DNA of 18,680 bases from an uncultured Lachnospiraceae bacterium (GCA_910584965.1 CAJUDZ010000049.1:1-18680); one strand, 5' to 3'; counted from the first letter of the stretch, positions 1-7,102 are shown. Notes: generated by a model not told the origin, from the sequence alone. Numbers and translations: made by a program.

Positions 1-54
1 ATTGTAGCAGGAAAATGGATCGTTTACAATTTATTTACTCATGCGTTTGTCGTG

Positions 55-2022
55 CTATCTGCGCAACGAAAAACCGCTGACAAGCTGCTGCAGCCGGGCC
101 GCCTGTTCCGACAGTTCCCTGCTGGTGACCGCGCTTTCTTCCGCGGCCGCGGTATTGGACTGCACCACATTGGAGATCTGTGAAAGCGCCTCCGATACCT
201 GGCCGATGGCTCCCGTCTGCCGCTGTATCGCCTCCGATACGACGCTCATCTGTTCCCCGATCCGGACCGATTTTGTCACCACATTCGTTACCGATTCCGT
301 TACCTTTTCCACCACTTCGTTTCCGCCGTCTGCCGCTTCAATGGAACCCTTGATCAGTTCCATCGTCGCCTTCGCCGCCTCGTCGGATTTGGCCGCAAGT
401 TCACGGATTTCCCCGGCAACTACTGCAAATCCCTTGCCCGCCGCGCCCGCGCGCGTCGCTTCGACGGAAGCGTTCAGGGCCAGAATGTTTGTCTGTAACG
501 CGATATCCTCAATCGTATCGATAATATGGCTGATCTCGTTTGTCGATGTCATGATCAGATTCATCGCCTGATTCAGGCTTTCAATATATCTGCCGCTTTC
601 CTGTAACTGTGCGCCGGCATAATCGACCGCCTCTTTCGCCCCCATAACGGATCCGTCGGTCTTTTCCGCGTCGCGCTCCATATCCGACATGGTGACGGAA
701 AGCTGCTCTACGGCGCTGGACTGCTCCACCGCTCCCTGGGACAGCATGGAACTGCTGGAAGCCATCTGTCCCGCGCCGGACGACACATGCACCGCCGCCT
801 CCACGATACCGCCGAGCGTGCTGTTGAGTTTTTCGTTGATAATCCGGAGATAGTTCTGTAAGTCGCCGAAATCGCCGGGATAGTCCGCGTTGACCGCCTC
901 TTTTGTCAGATCCCCGTTCGCGATCGCGCCGAGTACCGTTCCTACTTCGTTTACGATCGACCGGAAATTTTCTATCAGGCTGGCGATGGACTCCGCCAGA
1001 ATATGTACCTCGTCCTTACTTCTTACTTCCGGCACCGGGCTCTTCAAATCACCCTCCGCAAGCCCCCGCAGACGCTCTGCACACCGCACGATGGGCCTTG
1101 CGATCGAAAGGCTGAGCACTGTCGAAATCAGAATAACAACGATACAGAGCACGACGGCCGCCGCGATCTGTTTCCGGTTGCCGACATAAGCGTCGTGCAT
1201 GAACTCGTCTTCGTCCATTGTCACCGCAACGCTCCAGCCGTCCGTTCCGGGAATCGGGGTATATCCCTGAATATTGTTGGAATGATCTTCCTCATAGGAA
1301 TAGAATGCAATGCCGCTTTCTCCGGCGATCATTTTCTTTTCCACCGCCGCTAACGTCTGCAAATCCCGATTGCGCGGATTCGATGCCGCTTCCTTTATGA
1401 TATTTTCCTGTTCCACGACCGCCTGTTTGTCTCCGCAGGCAATGGTTACGCCGTTTTTATCAAGAATATAGGATTCGCCTTCCTCGCCTATCTGGATTTC
1501 TTCCACGATGGACTGCAAAATATACGTATCGCATTGAAAATAAAGCACGCCGTGTACCGTATCCCCTTCTTTGACCGGCGCGGAGACGACTAAGAACATA
1601 TCGTCCCCGACCACATAGGGAGACGACATATAATTGGCTCCGTTTACCGCTTCCTGAAAAAAGGGCTCCCCGGAAATATCCACATCGTGCACCGCATCAT
1701 AGCCTTCCGCATCCGCCATGCCGCCAAAGCGCATGTAGTACGCCTCTACCTTCGACTGGATAAATTCCTGCTTCTGCTCCAACGATGTTTTTGGGTCATA
1801 CAGCGTCGGATTCGACGCTATTTCCGCGATCGTCAGCGTATACGTCGAAATCATGTTCTGCGCCGTGGACGCCGCCAGTTCCGTCGTTTCCGTCAGAGTC
1901 TTCTCAATCGCCGATATCGTGGAACTGCGGGTCGTTTTTACACTTTGCATACTGTTAATGATGGAAACACCCAGCGTCGCCGCCATAACCATAAGCATAA
2001 TCTTCATCTGTATTTTTTTCAT
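55..2022 (-). CDS. Methyl-accepting chemotaxis protein, dCache type
   Basis: This 655-aa membrane chemoreceptor should sense a small extracellular ligand and control CheA through CheW. It has a short cytoplasmic start and a first membrane segment at about residues 7-24. An extracellular double-Cache-like domain spans about 36-285, and a second membrane segment about 286-308 (AAAVVLCIVVILISTVLSL). HAMP-like linkers cover about 309-400. The long helical signalling domain carries the conserved hairpin tip at about 505-545, with the typical motifs QTNILALNASVEA and GKGFAVVAGEIRELA. No C-terminal CheR-tethering pentapeptide is visible; it ends SLRR. The ATG at 2022 has GGAGGG 8 nt upstream. The gene has its own promoter and diverges from a small plus-strand gene. 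No other chemotaxis gene is in the window, so it looks like an orphan receptor. The family assignment is secure; the ligand is unknown. Confidence 0.95.
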   Translation of the reverse strand: MKKIQMKIMLMVMAATLGVSIINSMQSVKTTRSSTISAIEKTLTETTELAASTAQNMISTYTLTIAEIASNPTLYDPKTSLEQKQEFIQSKVEAYYMRFGGMADAEGYDAVHDVDISGEPFFQEAVNGANYMSSPYVVGDDMFLVVSAPVKEGDTVHGVLYFQCDTYILQSIVEEIQIGEEGESYILDKNGVTIACGDKQAVVEQENIIKEAASNPRNRDLQTLAAVEKKMIAGESGIAFYSYEEDHSNNIQGYTPIPGTDGWSVAVTMDEDEFMHDAYVGNRKQIAAAVVLCIVVILISTVLSLSIARPIVRCAERLRGLAEGDLKSPVPEVRSKDEVHILAESIASLIENFRSIVNEVGTVLGAIANGDLTKEAVNADYPGDFGDLQNYLRIINEKLNSTLGGIVEAAVHVSSGAGQMASSSSMLSQGAVEQSSAVEQLSVTMSDMERDAEKTDGSVMGAKEAVDYAGAQLQESGRYIESLNQAMNLIMTSTNEISHIIDTIEDIALQTNILALNASVEATRAGAAGKGFAVVAGEIRELAAKSDEAAKATMELIKGSIEAADGGNEVVEKVTESVTNVVTKSVRIGEQMSVVSEAIQRQTGAIGQVSEALSQISNVVQSNTAAAEESAVTSRELSEQAARLQQLVSGFSLRR

Positions 2023-2045
2023 CTCTGATACCCTCCGATTTAATT

Positions 2046-2073
2046 ATTTTAACATACCGGAATAGAATTTCAA
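2046..2073 (-). promoter_or_regulatory. SigA-type promoter of the chemoreceptor gene
   Basis: On the minus strand a -35 box TTGAAA (2073-2068) and a -10 box TAAAAT (2051-2046) are separated by 16 bp. Each box matches the vegetative consensus at five of six positions. The start codon lies about 24 nt beyond the -10. No SigD/sigma-28 motif of the kind that often drives chemotaxis genes was seen. Confidence 0.55.
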
Positions 2074-2163
2074 GTTCTGCTTTCCGGAAACCGCCGTCTG
2101 TAAATCCGAAAACCGCCGGTATGAAAATCACAATTCTTTTTATATAAAATTTTGCTTCCGCTC

Positions 2164-2192
2164 TTGTCAGATTTCCGTAATTTTTGTATACT
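2164..2192 (+). promoter_or_regulatory. SigA-type promoter of the small membrane protein gene
   Basis: A -35 box TTGTCA (2164-2169) and a -10 box TATACT (2187-2192) are exactly 17 bp apart, each matching the consensus at five of six positions. This is one of the best promoters in the window. Transcription should start near 2199, giving a leader of about 105 nt before the small ORF at 2305. That leader contains a direct repeat and a possible stem (see findings). Confidence 0.65.
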
Positions 2193-2304
2193 GTTTTTAT
2201 ACCCTTCGCGGGCAGGGGACGCTGTTGCAATGTTCCCCGAGGCCCTAACAGCGCAGGGGACATGTTGCATCATTAACTTTTCAACAGCAGGAGGGGGATA
2301 CCTT

Positions 2305-2409
2305 ATGTACGAAACTTTCCGTTTGGTTCTTGAAATCGCGTTTGTCGTATTAGTCGTTGTTTCAGTTGTTTCGGCAATCCGGAAAAAGAACAAAAAAGAT
2401 GGCGAATAA
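2305..2409 (+). CDS. Small single-pass membrane protein (34 aa)
   Basis: This short ORF is the only well-supported plus-strand gene. Its ATG at 2305 follows a strong Shine-Dalgarno (AGGAGGGGG), and a near-consensus promoter lies at 2164-2192. The stop is followed directly by a perfect 10-bp terminator hairpin. The protein has a short acidic start (MYETFR), one hydrophobic segment at about residues 7-24 (LVLEIAFVVLVVVSVVSA) and a basic tail (IRKKNKKDGE). This fits an inner-membrane peptide with a cytoplasmic C-terminus. I do not recognise a family. It could be a regulatory peptide, a type I toxin-like peptide or an uncharacterised small membrane protein. The promoter, ribosome site and terminator make translation likely; the function is unknown. 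Confidence 0.65.
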   Translation: MYETFRLVLEIAFVVLVVVSVVSAIRKKNKKDGE

Positions 2410-2425
2410 CCGCCATCTTTATTAT
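2395..2425 (+). terminator. Intrinsic terminator of the small membrane protein gene
   Basis: A perfect 10-bp stem (AAAGATGGCG at 2395-2404, CGCCATCTTT at 2411-2420) with a 6-nt loop overlaps the stop codon and is followed by a T-rich stretch. An A-rich tract on the 5' side could allow some function on the minus strand too. Confidence 0.75.
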
Positions 2426-2580
2426 TCTCAGAATCGTCGCCGCCGGGCGACGAAATTTAACTTTCCAGGAAATTGCTGTAACCGTGGAGTCCGGCGTATT
2501 TAAGAGCAAAAATGCCACAGCAAAAACCAATTCAGGGGAGAATGCAAAGCATTCTCAGAATCGTCGCCGCCGGGCGACGA
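2424..2580. repeat. 30-bp hairpin-bearing direct repeat, two copies 127 bp apart
   Basis: An identical 30-bp sequence occurs at 2424-2453 and at 2551-2580. Each copy ends in the hairpin TCGTCGCC-GCCG-GGCGACGA (8-bp stem). A second hairpin, GAGAATGC-AAA-GCATTCTC (2538-2556), overlaps the start of the second copy. The 97 bp between the copies show no convincing gene. The layout resembles one unit plus the end of another in a tandem intergenic repeat between convergent genes. Whether it is multicopy in the genome cannot be seen from this window. Confidence 0.75.
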
Positions 2581-2587
2581 TTTTTTT
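2561..2587 (+). terminator. Intrinsic terminator facing the alpha-galactosidase/manA operon
   Basis: The second repeat copy ends in an 8-bp GC-rich stem (2561-2568 with 2573-2580) followed by seven T residues (2581-2587), a good plus-strand intrinsic terminator. It would stop read-through from the small plus-strand gene into the convergent manA, whose TAA stop begins inside the T tract. On the minus strand no T tract follows the hairpin, so termination of manA by it is uncertain. Confidence 0.6.
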
Positions 2588-3560
2588 ATAACAGCTTCTC
2601 CGCTTTGTCTTTCGCTTCCCGAATCGTCGTGATCAGTCCGGTGCAGGTGCCCTCTATCCGGTAACTGCCGCTTCCGGCCGGCAGAAAAAGGCTGTCTCCC
2701 TTTTTAAAATCCAGTTTTTCTTCCTGATTGGATATCGTTCCGCATCCGTCCAGAATCAGGACGCTCATAAATGAAGCATCGGACACGCAGCCTTTCATTT
2801 CCTCCATAATGTCTCCGTCCAGAGTCAGTTTATCCACCGTAAAGTAGTCGCAGTCCGCCATATGCGGATAAAAATCCCTGTTCCTGTCAGCGGGAACGCA
2901 CTTTATCACATCGAGAGCCTTGTCGATATGAAGTTCCCGCTTCTTTCCGTCGGCGCCGACCCTTCCGTAATCATAAACGCGGTAGGTCACATTGGAATTT
3001 TGCTGAATCTCCGCAAGCAGGATATCCTTGCCGATCGCATGAATTGTTCCGGACTCGACGAAAAAGATATCGCCCTTTTTCACGGGCACCGCTTCCAGCA
3101 CATCCAGAAGGGTATTTTTTTCAATCCGTTCCATGAACTCTTCTTTGCTGATCTCTTTGCGGAATCCAAAGTACAGAAAGGATTTTTTTCCGGCATCCAG
3201 CACATACCACATTTCCGTTTTACCGGTCTGGCCTTCGTTTTTCAACGCGTATTCGTTATCCGGATGCACCTGGACGGACAGGTCGGATTTGGCGTCGATC
3301 AGCTTAATCAGAATCGGAAAATCTTCGAAGCGCCTGCAGTTTGTGCCCAGCACGCCTTTTCCCTGTTCTTCTATATACTGCCGCAGAGTCTTTCCGGCAT
3401 GAACGCCGTTTACGATCGTCGAGGGCGTGTCCGGGTAACAGGACAGTTCCCAGGACTCCGCCAGAATCTCTCCGTCGAAGTCCTTTCCATACTCCTCTAC
3501 CAGCCGGTGCCCGCCCCACATATAATCTTTAAAACCCGGCTTCAACTTTATAATGCTCAT
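2586..3560 (-). CDS. manA: Mannose-6-phosphate isomerase, class I
   Basis: This enzyme interconverts mannose 6-phosphate and fructose 6-phosphate in the cytoplasm, with zinc as cofactor. At 324 aa it matches the short Bacillus-type class I isomerases. The cupin metal ligands can be seen: Gln97 and His99 in VQVHPDNEYA, Glu116 in KTEMWY and His174 in SGTIHAIG. The conserved YRVYDYGR motif, with the presumed catalytic arginine, is at 193-200. The ATG at 3560 has an AAAGGA ribosome site about 10 nt upstream. The gene starts 30 nt after the alpha-galactosidase stop, so the two are very probably cotranscribed. The pairing suggests that mannose released from galactosylated mannan fragments is passed into glycolysis, which is an inference from context. 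Confidence 0.95.
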   Translation of the reverse strand: MSIIKLKPGFKDYMWGGHRLVEEYGKDFDGEILAESWELSCYPDTPSTIVNGVHAGKTLRQYIEEQGKGVLGTNCRRFEDFPILIKLIDAKSDLSVQVHPDNEYALKNEGQTGKTEMWYVLDAGKKSFLYFGFRKEISKEEFMERIEKNTLLDVLEAVPVKKGDIFFVESGTIHAIGKDILLAEIQQNSNVTYRVYDYGRVGADGKKRELHIDKALDVIKCVPADRNRDFYPHMADCDYFTVDKLTLDGDIMEEMKGCVSDASFMSVLILDGCGTISNQEEKLDFKKGDSLFLPAGSGSYRIEGTCTGLITTIREAKDKAEKLL

Positions 3561-3590
3561 TTATGAATATATCCTTTCCGTATCCTTTGT

Positions 3591-5798
3591 TCAGTCAGCT
3601 TCCGTCAGATGAATCAGCCGCGCCTGAAAATCTCCACGCAGTTCCGGCACCAGAATGCCGGCCTTCATCAGAGTATCTCCGCTGTAAACTTTCGGCTGAA
3701 TTTTATCTTCATTCACAAAATGCACCTCATAGCGCGTCTCCTCGTCGAGTCCTTTTAACAGAAGACGTCTGGATTTGTAATTCGCACGACACATCACCTG
3801 AACGAAAGTCACAAGAGATTCTTTCCGGTCTTCACCGACAACCTGCCAGCAGTCATATTTGTGATTCTGCGCATAAGAAGCGATGCGGTAATAATCGCCT
3901 TCCCGGATCAGATCATTGTATTTATGATACAGCGCAACCTGTTCCGGTATCATTTTCCGGTCTTCTTCCGGTATCCTTGTTACGTCAAGTTCATAACCGA
4001 AGGTTCCCGCCAGCGCCACGAGTCCTCTTGTCTCAAAAGGCGTTACCCGGCCGATCGCATGATTCGGACAGTCGGAAACATGCGCGCCCATCGTGGAAAG
4101 CGGATAGATCATCGCGGTTCCCTCCTGAATTTCCAGCCGCTCGATGGCATCCGTATCATCCGAACACCAGATCTGCGGGCTGTAATAGAGCATGCCGGGG
4201 TCAAAACGGGCGCCGCCGCTGCTGCAGTTTTCCAGAAGCAGATGCGGAAACTCCTTAATAAGCCTGTCCTGCATCCCATAAACCGCAAGCATGAATCTGT
4301 GGCAGATTTCTCCCTGTCTGTCGGCGGGCAGTCCGCAGCTTCCGATATCCGTCAGCGGACGGTTCATGTCCCATTTGACATATTCGATGTTTGCGCTCCT
4401 GAGCACCGAAGCCACCATCTCGTAAACGTAATCGGCCACTTCCGGTCTGGACAAATCCAGCACAAGCTGCTGTCTGGCCTGTGCCGCCGGTCTGCCCGGA
4501 ACCGCCATCGCCCAGTCGGGATGCGCCCTGTAAAGATCGGAATCCGGCGAAATCATTTCCGGTTCGAACCAGATACCGAATTTCATCCCCAGTTTGTTGA
4601 CCTCGTCCACCAGATATTTTAAACCGCCCTGTAACTTTTCTTCATTCACCTGCCAGTCGCCCAGCGCACAGTCATCGGTATTTCTTTTCCCAAACCAGCC
4701 GTCGTCCATGACAAGCATCTCGATGCCGAGCGAAGAGGCTTCTTTGGCAATCGAAAGCAGTTTCTGCGTATCGAACTCGAAATAAGTCGCTTCCCAGTTG
4801 TTGATCAGGACCGGCCGTTTTTTATTCCGGTATTCTCCGCGGATCAGATGCTTTCTGTACAGTTTATGAAACGCATTCGTCATCGCGTCAAATCCCTTAT
4901 CCGTATAAAGCATTACAACTTCCGGCGCCTGAAAGCTCTCTCCCGCCTCCAGTTTCCAGCAGAAGTTCTCCGGATGAATGCCCATGGACATCCGCACATA
5001 ATCGAACTGAGTCACTTCCGCCTGTGCGCGAAAATTGCCGGAGTAAACGAAATTCATCGCATAGACTTCTCCGCTTTCCTGAGTCGTATTTTTATCAACG
5101 AGCGCAAGGAACGGATGATCCTGATGGCTGGATTCTCCCCGGATAGAACTCACGTTCTGAATGCCGTATCCAAGCGTCTTCCGCTGGATATGGCGCTCCC
5201 TTCCCCAGCTTCCGTGCAGAGAAACCATGTCGTAATCCCGGTTATCCATATCGAGACATGCGGAATAAACTCTGGTCAGGTAAAAATGCTCTTTCCCGGT
5301 GTTTTTTACTTTGGCGCTTCTTGTTACGACGTCCACGTCCTCAAAAACCGTATACAAAAGCTCGACCTGCATTCCCACATGCCTGTCCTCACAGAGAATC
5401 TTTAAGGTTGTACACTCTTCCTTCGTCCCAAACGTTGCGGGCAGTCCCGCAAGTTCCGGCTTCCCCTCCAGAATTTCATGGGACACATAGGAAAGCATGG
5501 CTCCCGCATGTCCGTCCGCCGTCCGCACGCCAAGACAGCTTTCCCGGCAGTCTCCCGTGCCTCCCGCCGGGTATTCAAAAGGAAAACAGTCATAAAAGGC
5601 GCAGCGTTCCCGGTTATTCCGACTCGGCACAAAAGGAGCCTCCTCTGTCCGCATCAAATAAGAAACATCAGCGTCTTTCAGCCGCTTTCCATAATAAATA
5701 TGCCCTATAAAATTTTCTTCATCCACAATGCCGATCAGATAGCTGGTGTTCGGCGTATCCAGCTTAAATATCCTTTCCGGCCCATAATAGGTTATCAT
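3591..5798 (-). CDS. Alpha-galactosidase, GH36 family
   Basis: This enzyme hydrolyses terminal alpha-1,6-galactose from raffinose-family sugars or galactomannan fragments. It is 735 aa, typical of the large tetrameric bacterial GH36 enzymes. The N-terminal beta-sandwich covers about 1-325, the TIM barrel about 330-680, and a small beta domain follows. Active-site motifs are visible: MDDGWFGKR at 364-372, LGDW at 379-382, the nucleophile Asp477 in YVKWDMNR, the substrate-binding ENCSSGGARFD at 523-533, and the acid/base Asp547 in the CSDDTD motif. No signal peptide is present, so it should be cytoplasmic and act on imported oligosaccharides. The ATG at 5798 follows GAAGGGAG. It leads a two-gene operon with manA. 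No transporter or regulator gene adjoins it here. Confidence 0.96.
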   Translation of the reverse strand: MITYYGPERIFKLDTPNTSYLIGIVDEENFIGHIYYGKRLKDADVSYLMRTEEAPFVPSRNNRERCAFYDCFPFEYPAGGTGDCRESCLGVRTADGHAGAMLSYVSHEILEGKPELAGLPATFGTKEECTTLKILCEDRHVGMQVELLYTVFEDVDVVTRSAKVKNTGKEHFYLTRVYSACLDMDNRDYDMVSLHGSWGRERHIQRKTLGYGIQNVSSIRGESSHQDHPFLALVDKNTTQESGEVYAMNFVYSGNFRAQAEVTQFDYVRMSMGIHPENFCWKLEAGESFQAPEVVMLYTDKGFDAMTNAFHKLYRKHLIRGEYRNKKRPVLINNWEATYFEFDTQKLLSIAKEASSLGIEMLVMDDGWFGKRNTDDCALGDWQVNEEKLQGGLKYLVDEVNKLGMKFGIWFEPEMISPDSDLYRAHPDWAMAVPGRPAAQARQQLVLDLSRPEVADYVYEMVASVLRSANIEYVKWDMNRPLTDIGSCGLPADRQGEICHRFMLAVYGMQDRLIKEFPHLLLENCSSGGARFDPGMLYYSPQIWCSDDTDAIERLEIQEGTAMIYPLSTMGAHVSDCPNHAIGRVTPFETRGLVALAGTFGYELDVTRIPEEDRKMIPEQVALYHKYNDLIREGDYYRIASYAQNHKYDCWQVVGEDRKESLVTFVQVMCRANYKSRRLLLKGLDEETRYEVHFVNEDKIQPKVYSGDTLMKAGILVPELRGDFQARLIHLTEAD

Positions 5799-5904
5799 TT
5801 CCCTGTTCTCCCTTCGGTAAAATATGGTTGCCCTTCCAGAATAGCATATTCTAATCGGTTTTGAAACATTTTTTAGCCAAAGACATATTTTTACTTAATA
5901 TAGC

Positions 5905-6082
5905 GCGGTGCATCCGCAGCCTGGCCGGCGCATCGTTTCCTGGCGGAGGCCCTTGAAAGAATGCCGGTACTTGGCAAAAAGGCAGCCTGCTGCGTTTGCG
6001 CTTAGTACCGCTGCATTCTTTGGCGGAGCAAAAGCGTGCCTCCAAAGGAAACGATGCGCCGGCCGGGCTGCAGATGCACCGC
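5905..6082 (-). ncRNA. Structured palindromic element, copy 1 (candidate ncRNA)
   Basis: This 178-nt near-perfect hairpin lies between the deacetylase stop and the alpha-galactosidase promoter region. The outer stem pairs 5905-5940 with 6047-6082: 34 Watson-Crick pairs plus one T-G and one C-A position. Inside it are GGAGGC/GCCTCC (5945-5950 with 6038-6043), AAAGAATGC/GCATTCTTT (5956-5964 with 6013-6021), GGTACT/AGTACC and a small terminal GCAG/CTGC hairpin. A side loop near 6022-6037 sits on the 3' strand. The same architecture, with compensatory changes, recurs at 6917-7102. There is no T tract on either side, so it is not an ordinary terminator. The strand is assigned only tentatively, from wobble pairs and flanking gene direction. 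It could be a structured RNA, a 3'-UTR module or a small non-autonomous mobile element. Confidence 0.6.
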
Positions 6083-6093
6083 ATCACCCCGCA

Positions 6094-6825
6094 TTAATCG
6101 AATAAAATTTCATCCACCGTCACAAACTCATACCCCTGTTTTTCTAATTCGTCGATAACGCGGAGGGCCGCGGTCACGGTTGAGGGATAGCTGTCGTGCA
6201 TGAGGATAATGCCGTTTTCTCTCGCCTTCGACAGAACTTTCCGCGTAATGCCGTCCGCATTGCTGGAACACCAGTCAAGCGGGTCGATGGTCCAGAGTAC
6301 CGGGAACATGTTCAGCTCGGCTTCCAGCGATTTTTCCCAGGTGCCGTAGGGCGGGCGCACGAAAAGCACTTCCTCACCCGTAATGCCGCTGATGATCTCG
6401 TTGGTTTTTACAAGCTCTTCTTTGAACGCATCCAGACTGCCGGTCTTTAACTGCATGTGGCTGTATGTGTGATTGCCGATCAGATGGCCTTCTTCCTTCA
6501 TCCTTTCGATGATGTCGGGGTAAAGTTCCGCGTGTTCTCCGGTCACGAAAAAGGTGGCGCGGACGTTCCGTTCCTTCAAACCGTCTAACAACTGTTCCGT
6601 ATAATAGGGGTGGGGACCGTCATCAAAAGTCAGGGCGATCTTGCGCGTCTCCGTCTCATCCTGCCCCGTCAGCACTTTTTCCACCGTAACGCTGTCTTCC
6701 ATTCTCGATATCTGCGCGTCATACCGCATCCTTTGCGCATCCGCCTGCTTTCTTCCCAGAAAATAAAAAAGCAGACTCACTGCAATGATAACCGAAAAGA
6801 AAAAAAACCTCTTTTTTAGTATCAT
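6094..6825 (-). CDS. Membrane-anchored polysaccharide deacetylase (CE4/NodB)
   Basis: This 243-aa protein should remove N-acetyl groups from a cell-wall polymer outside the membrane, most likely peptidoglycan, by metal-dependent hydrolysis. It has a basic start and one membrane anchor at about residues 6-24 (RFFFFSVIIAVSLLFYFLG), then a short linker and a NodB domain from about 61 to the end. All five CE4 motifs are present: TFDDGP (66-71, Asp69 likely metal-binding), HTYSH (119-123, metal histidines), RPPYG (157-161), DPLDW (181-185) and LMHD (208-211, catalytic His210). The ATG at 6825 has GGGAG 7 nt upstream. It lies between the two copies of the palindromic element. It may be transcribed from the upstream kinase operon or from an A/T-rich region at 6840-6862. 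Its substrate cannot be settled from the sequence. Confidence 0.93.
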   Translation of the reverse strand: MILKKRFFFFSVIIAVSLLFYFLGRKQADAQRMRYDAQISRMEDSVTVEKVLTGQDETETRKIALTFDDGPHPYYTEQLLDGLKERNVRATFFVTGEHAELYPDIIERMKEEGHLIGNHTYSHMQLKTGSLDAFKEELVKTNEIISGITGEEVLFVRPPYGTWEKSLEAELNMFPVLWTIDPLDWCSSNADGITRKVLSKARENGIILMHDSYPSTVTAALRVIDELEKQGYEFVTVDEILFD

Positions 6826-6916
6826 GAATCTGCTCCCGGATTTTTATTCAATTATATATATGCGGCGGCCGGCGGTTTTTGAACAGCCGGCGGGTAAAAA
6901 CTTATCAAAGGAGCCC

Positions 6917-7102
6917 GATGCAGCGGCCCGCCCCCATACAACCGGCATAAGTTCTCTGGCGGAGGCCCTGTAAAGGATGCCGGTATTTGGTGAAAATGCT
7001 GCCAGCAGCATTTGAGCCTAATATCCGCTGCATCCTTTAGCGGAGCGAAAGCGTGCCTCCAAAGAGACTTATGCCGGCTGTACGGGGGCGGGCCGCTGCA
7101 TC
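6917..7102 (-). ncRNA. Structured palindromic element, copy 2 (candidate ncRNA)
   Basis: This 186-nt hairpin is the second copy of the element at 5905-6082. Its outer stem has 19 bp (GATGCAGCGGCCCGCCCCC with its complement, ending at 7102), 4 bp (TACA/TGTA) and 15 bp (from CCGGCATAAGT), interrupted by two A-C positions and one bulged T. The core matches copy 1: GGAGGC/GCCTCC (6961-6966 with 7055-7060), AAAGGATGC/GCATCCTTT (6972-6980 with 7030-7038), GGTATT paired with AATATCC around one bulge, and a longer 9-bp terminal hairpin AAATGCTGC/GCAGCATTT. The last two bases fall within the histidine kinase stop codon (7101-7103). The A-C positions become G-U pairs if the minus strand is transcribed, which is the direction of the flanking genes. 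Confidence 0.6.

Noticed and set aside
890..1353. Long plus-strand frames opposite the chemoreceptor
   Set aside because: They are antisense shadows of a clear minus-strand gene, with no ribosome site and no recognisable protein features. The same holds for frames opposite the alpha-galactosidase, kinase and clpB.
2303..2530. 75-codon minus-strand frame across the 30-bp repeats
   Set aside because: It crosses the small gene, its terminator and one repeat hairpin, and has no ribosome site; best explained as repeat sequence.
5799..5880. CcpA (cre) site or LacI-type operator before the alpha-galactosidase
   Set aside because: The best candidate around AAAACCGATTAG matches the consensus poorly and is not palindromic.
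6861..6900. GCCGGC inverted pair upstream of the deacetylase as a terminator
   Set aside because: The stem is short and self-palindromic, has no T run in either direction, and may only be GC-rich noise.
5905..7102. Structured elements as simple rho-independent terminators
   Set aside because: Neither copy is followed by a T tract on either strand, and they are several times longer than a terminator with a conserved internal core.
5905..7102. Elements as HEARO/omega RNA
   Set aside because: No IscB/IsrB or other nuclease gene is adjacent and I cannot match the conserved core to that family from memory; left open for a covariance search.
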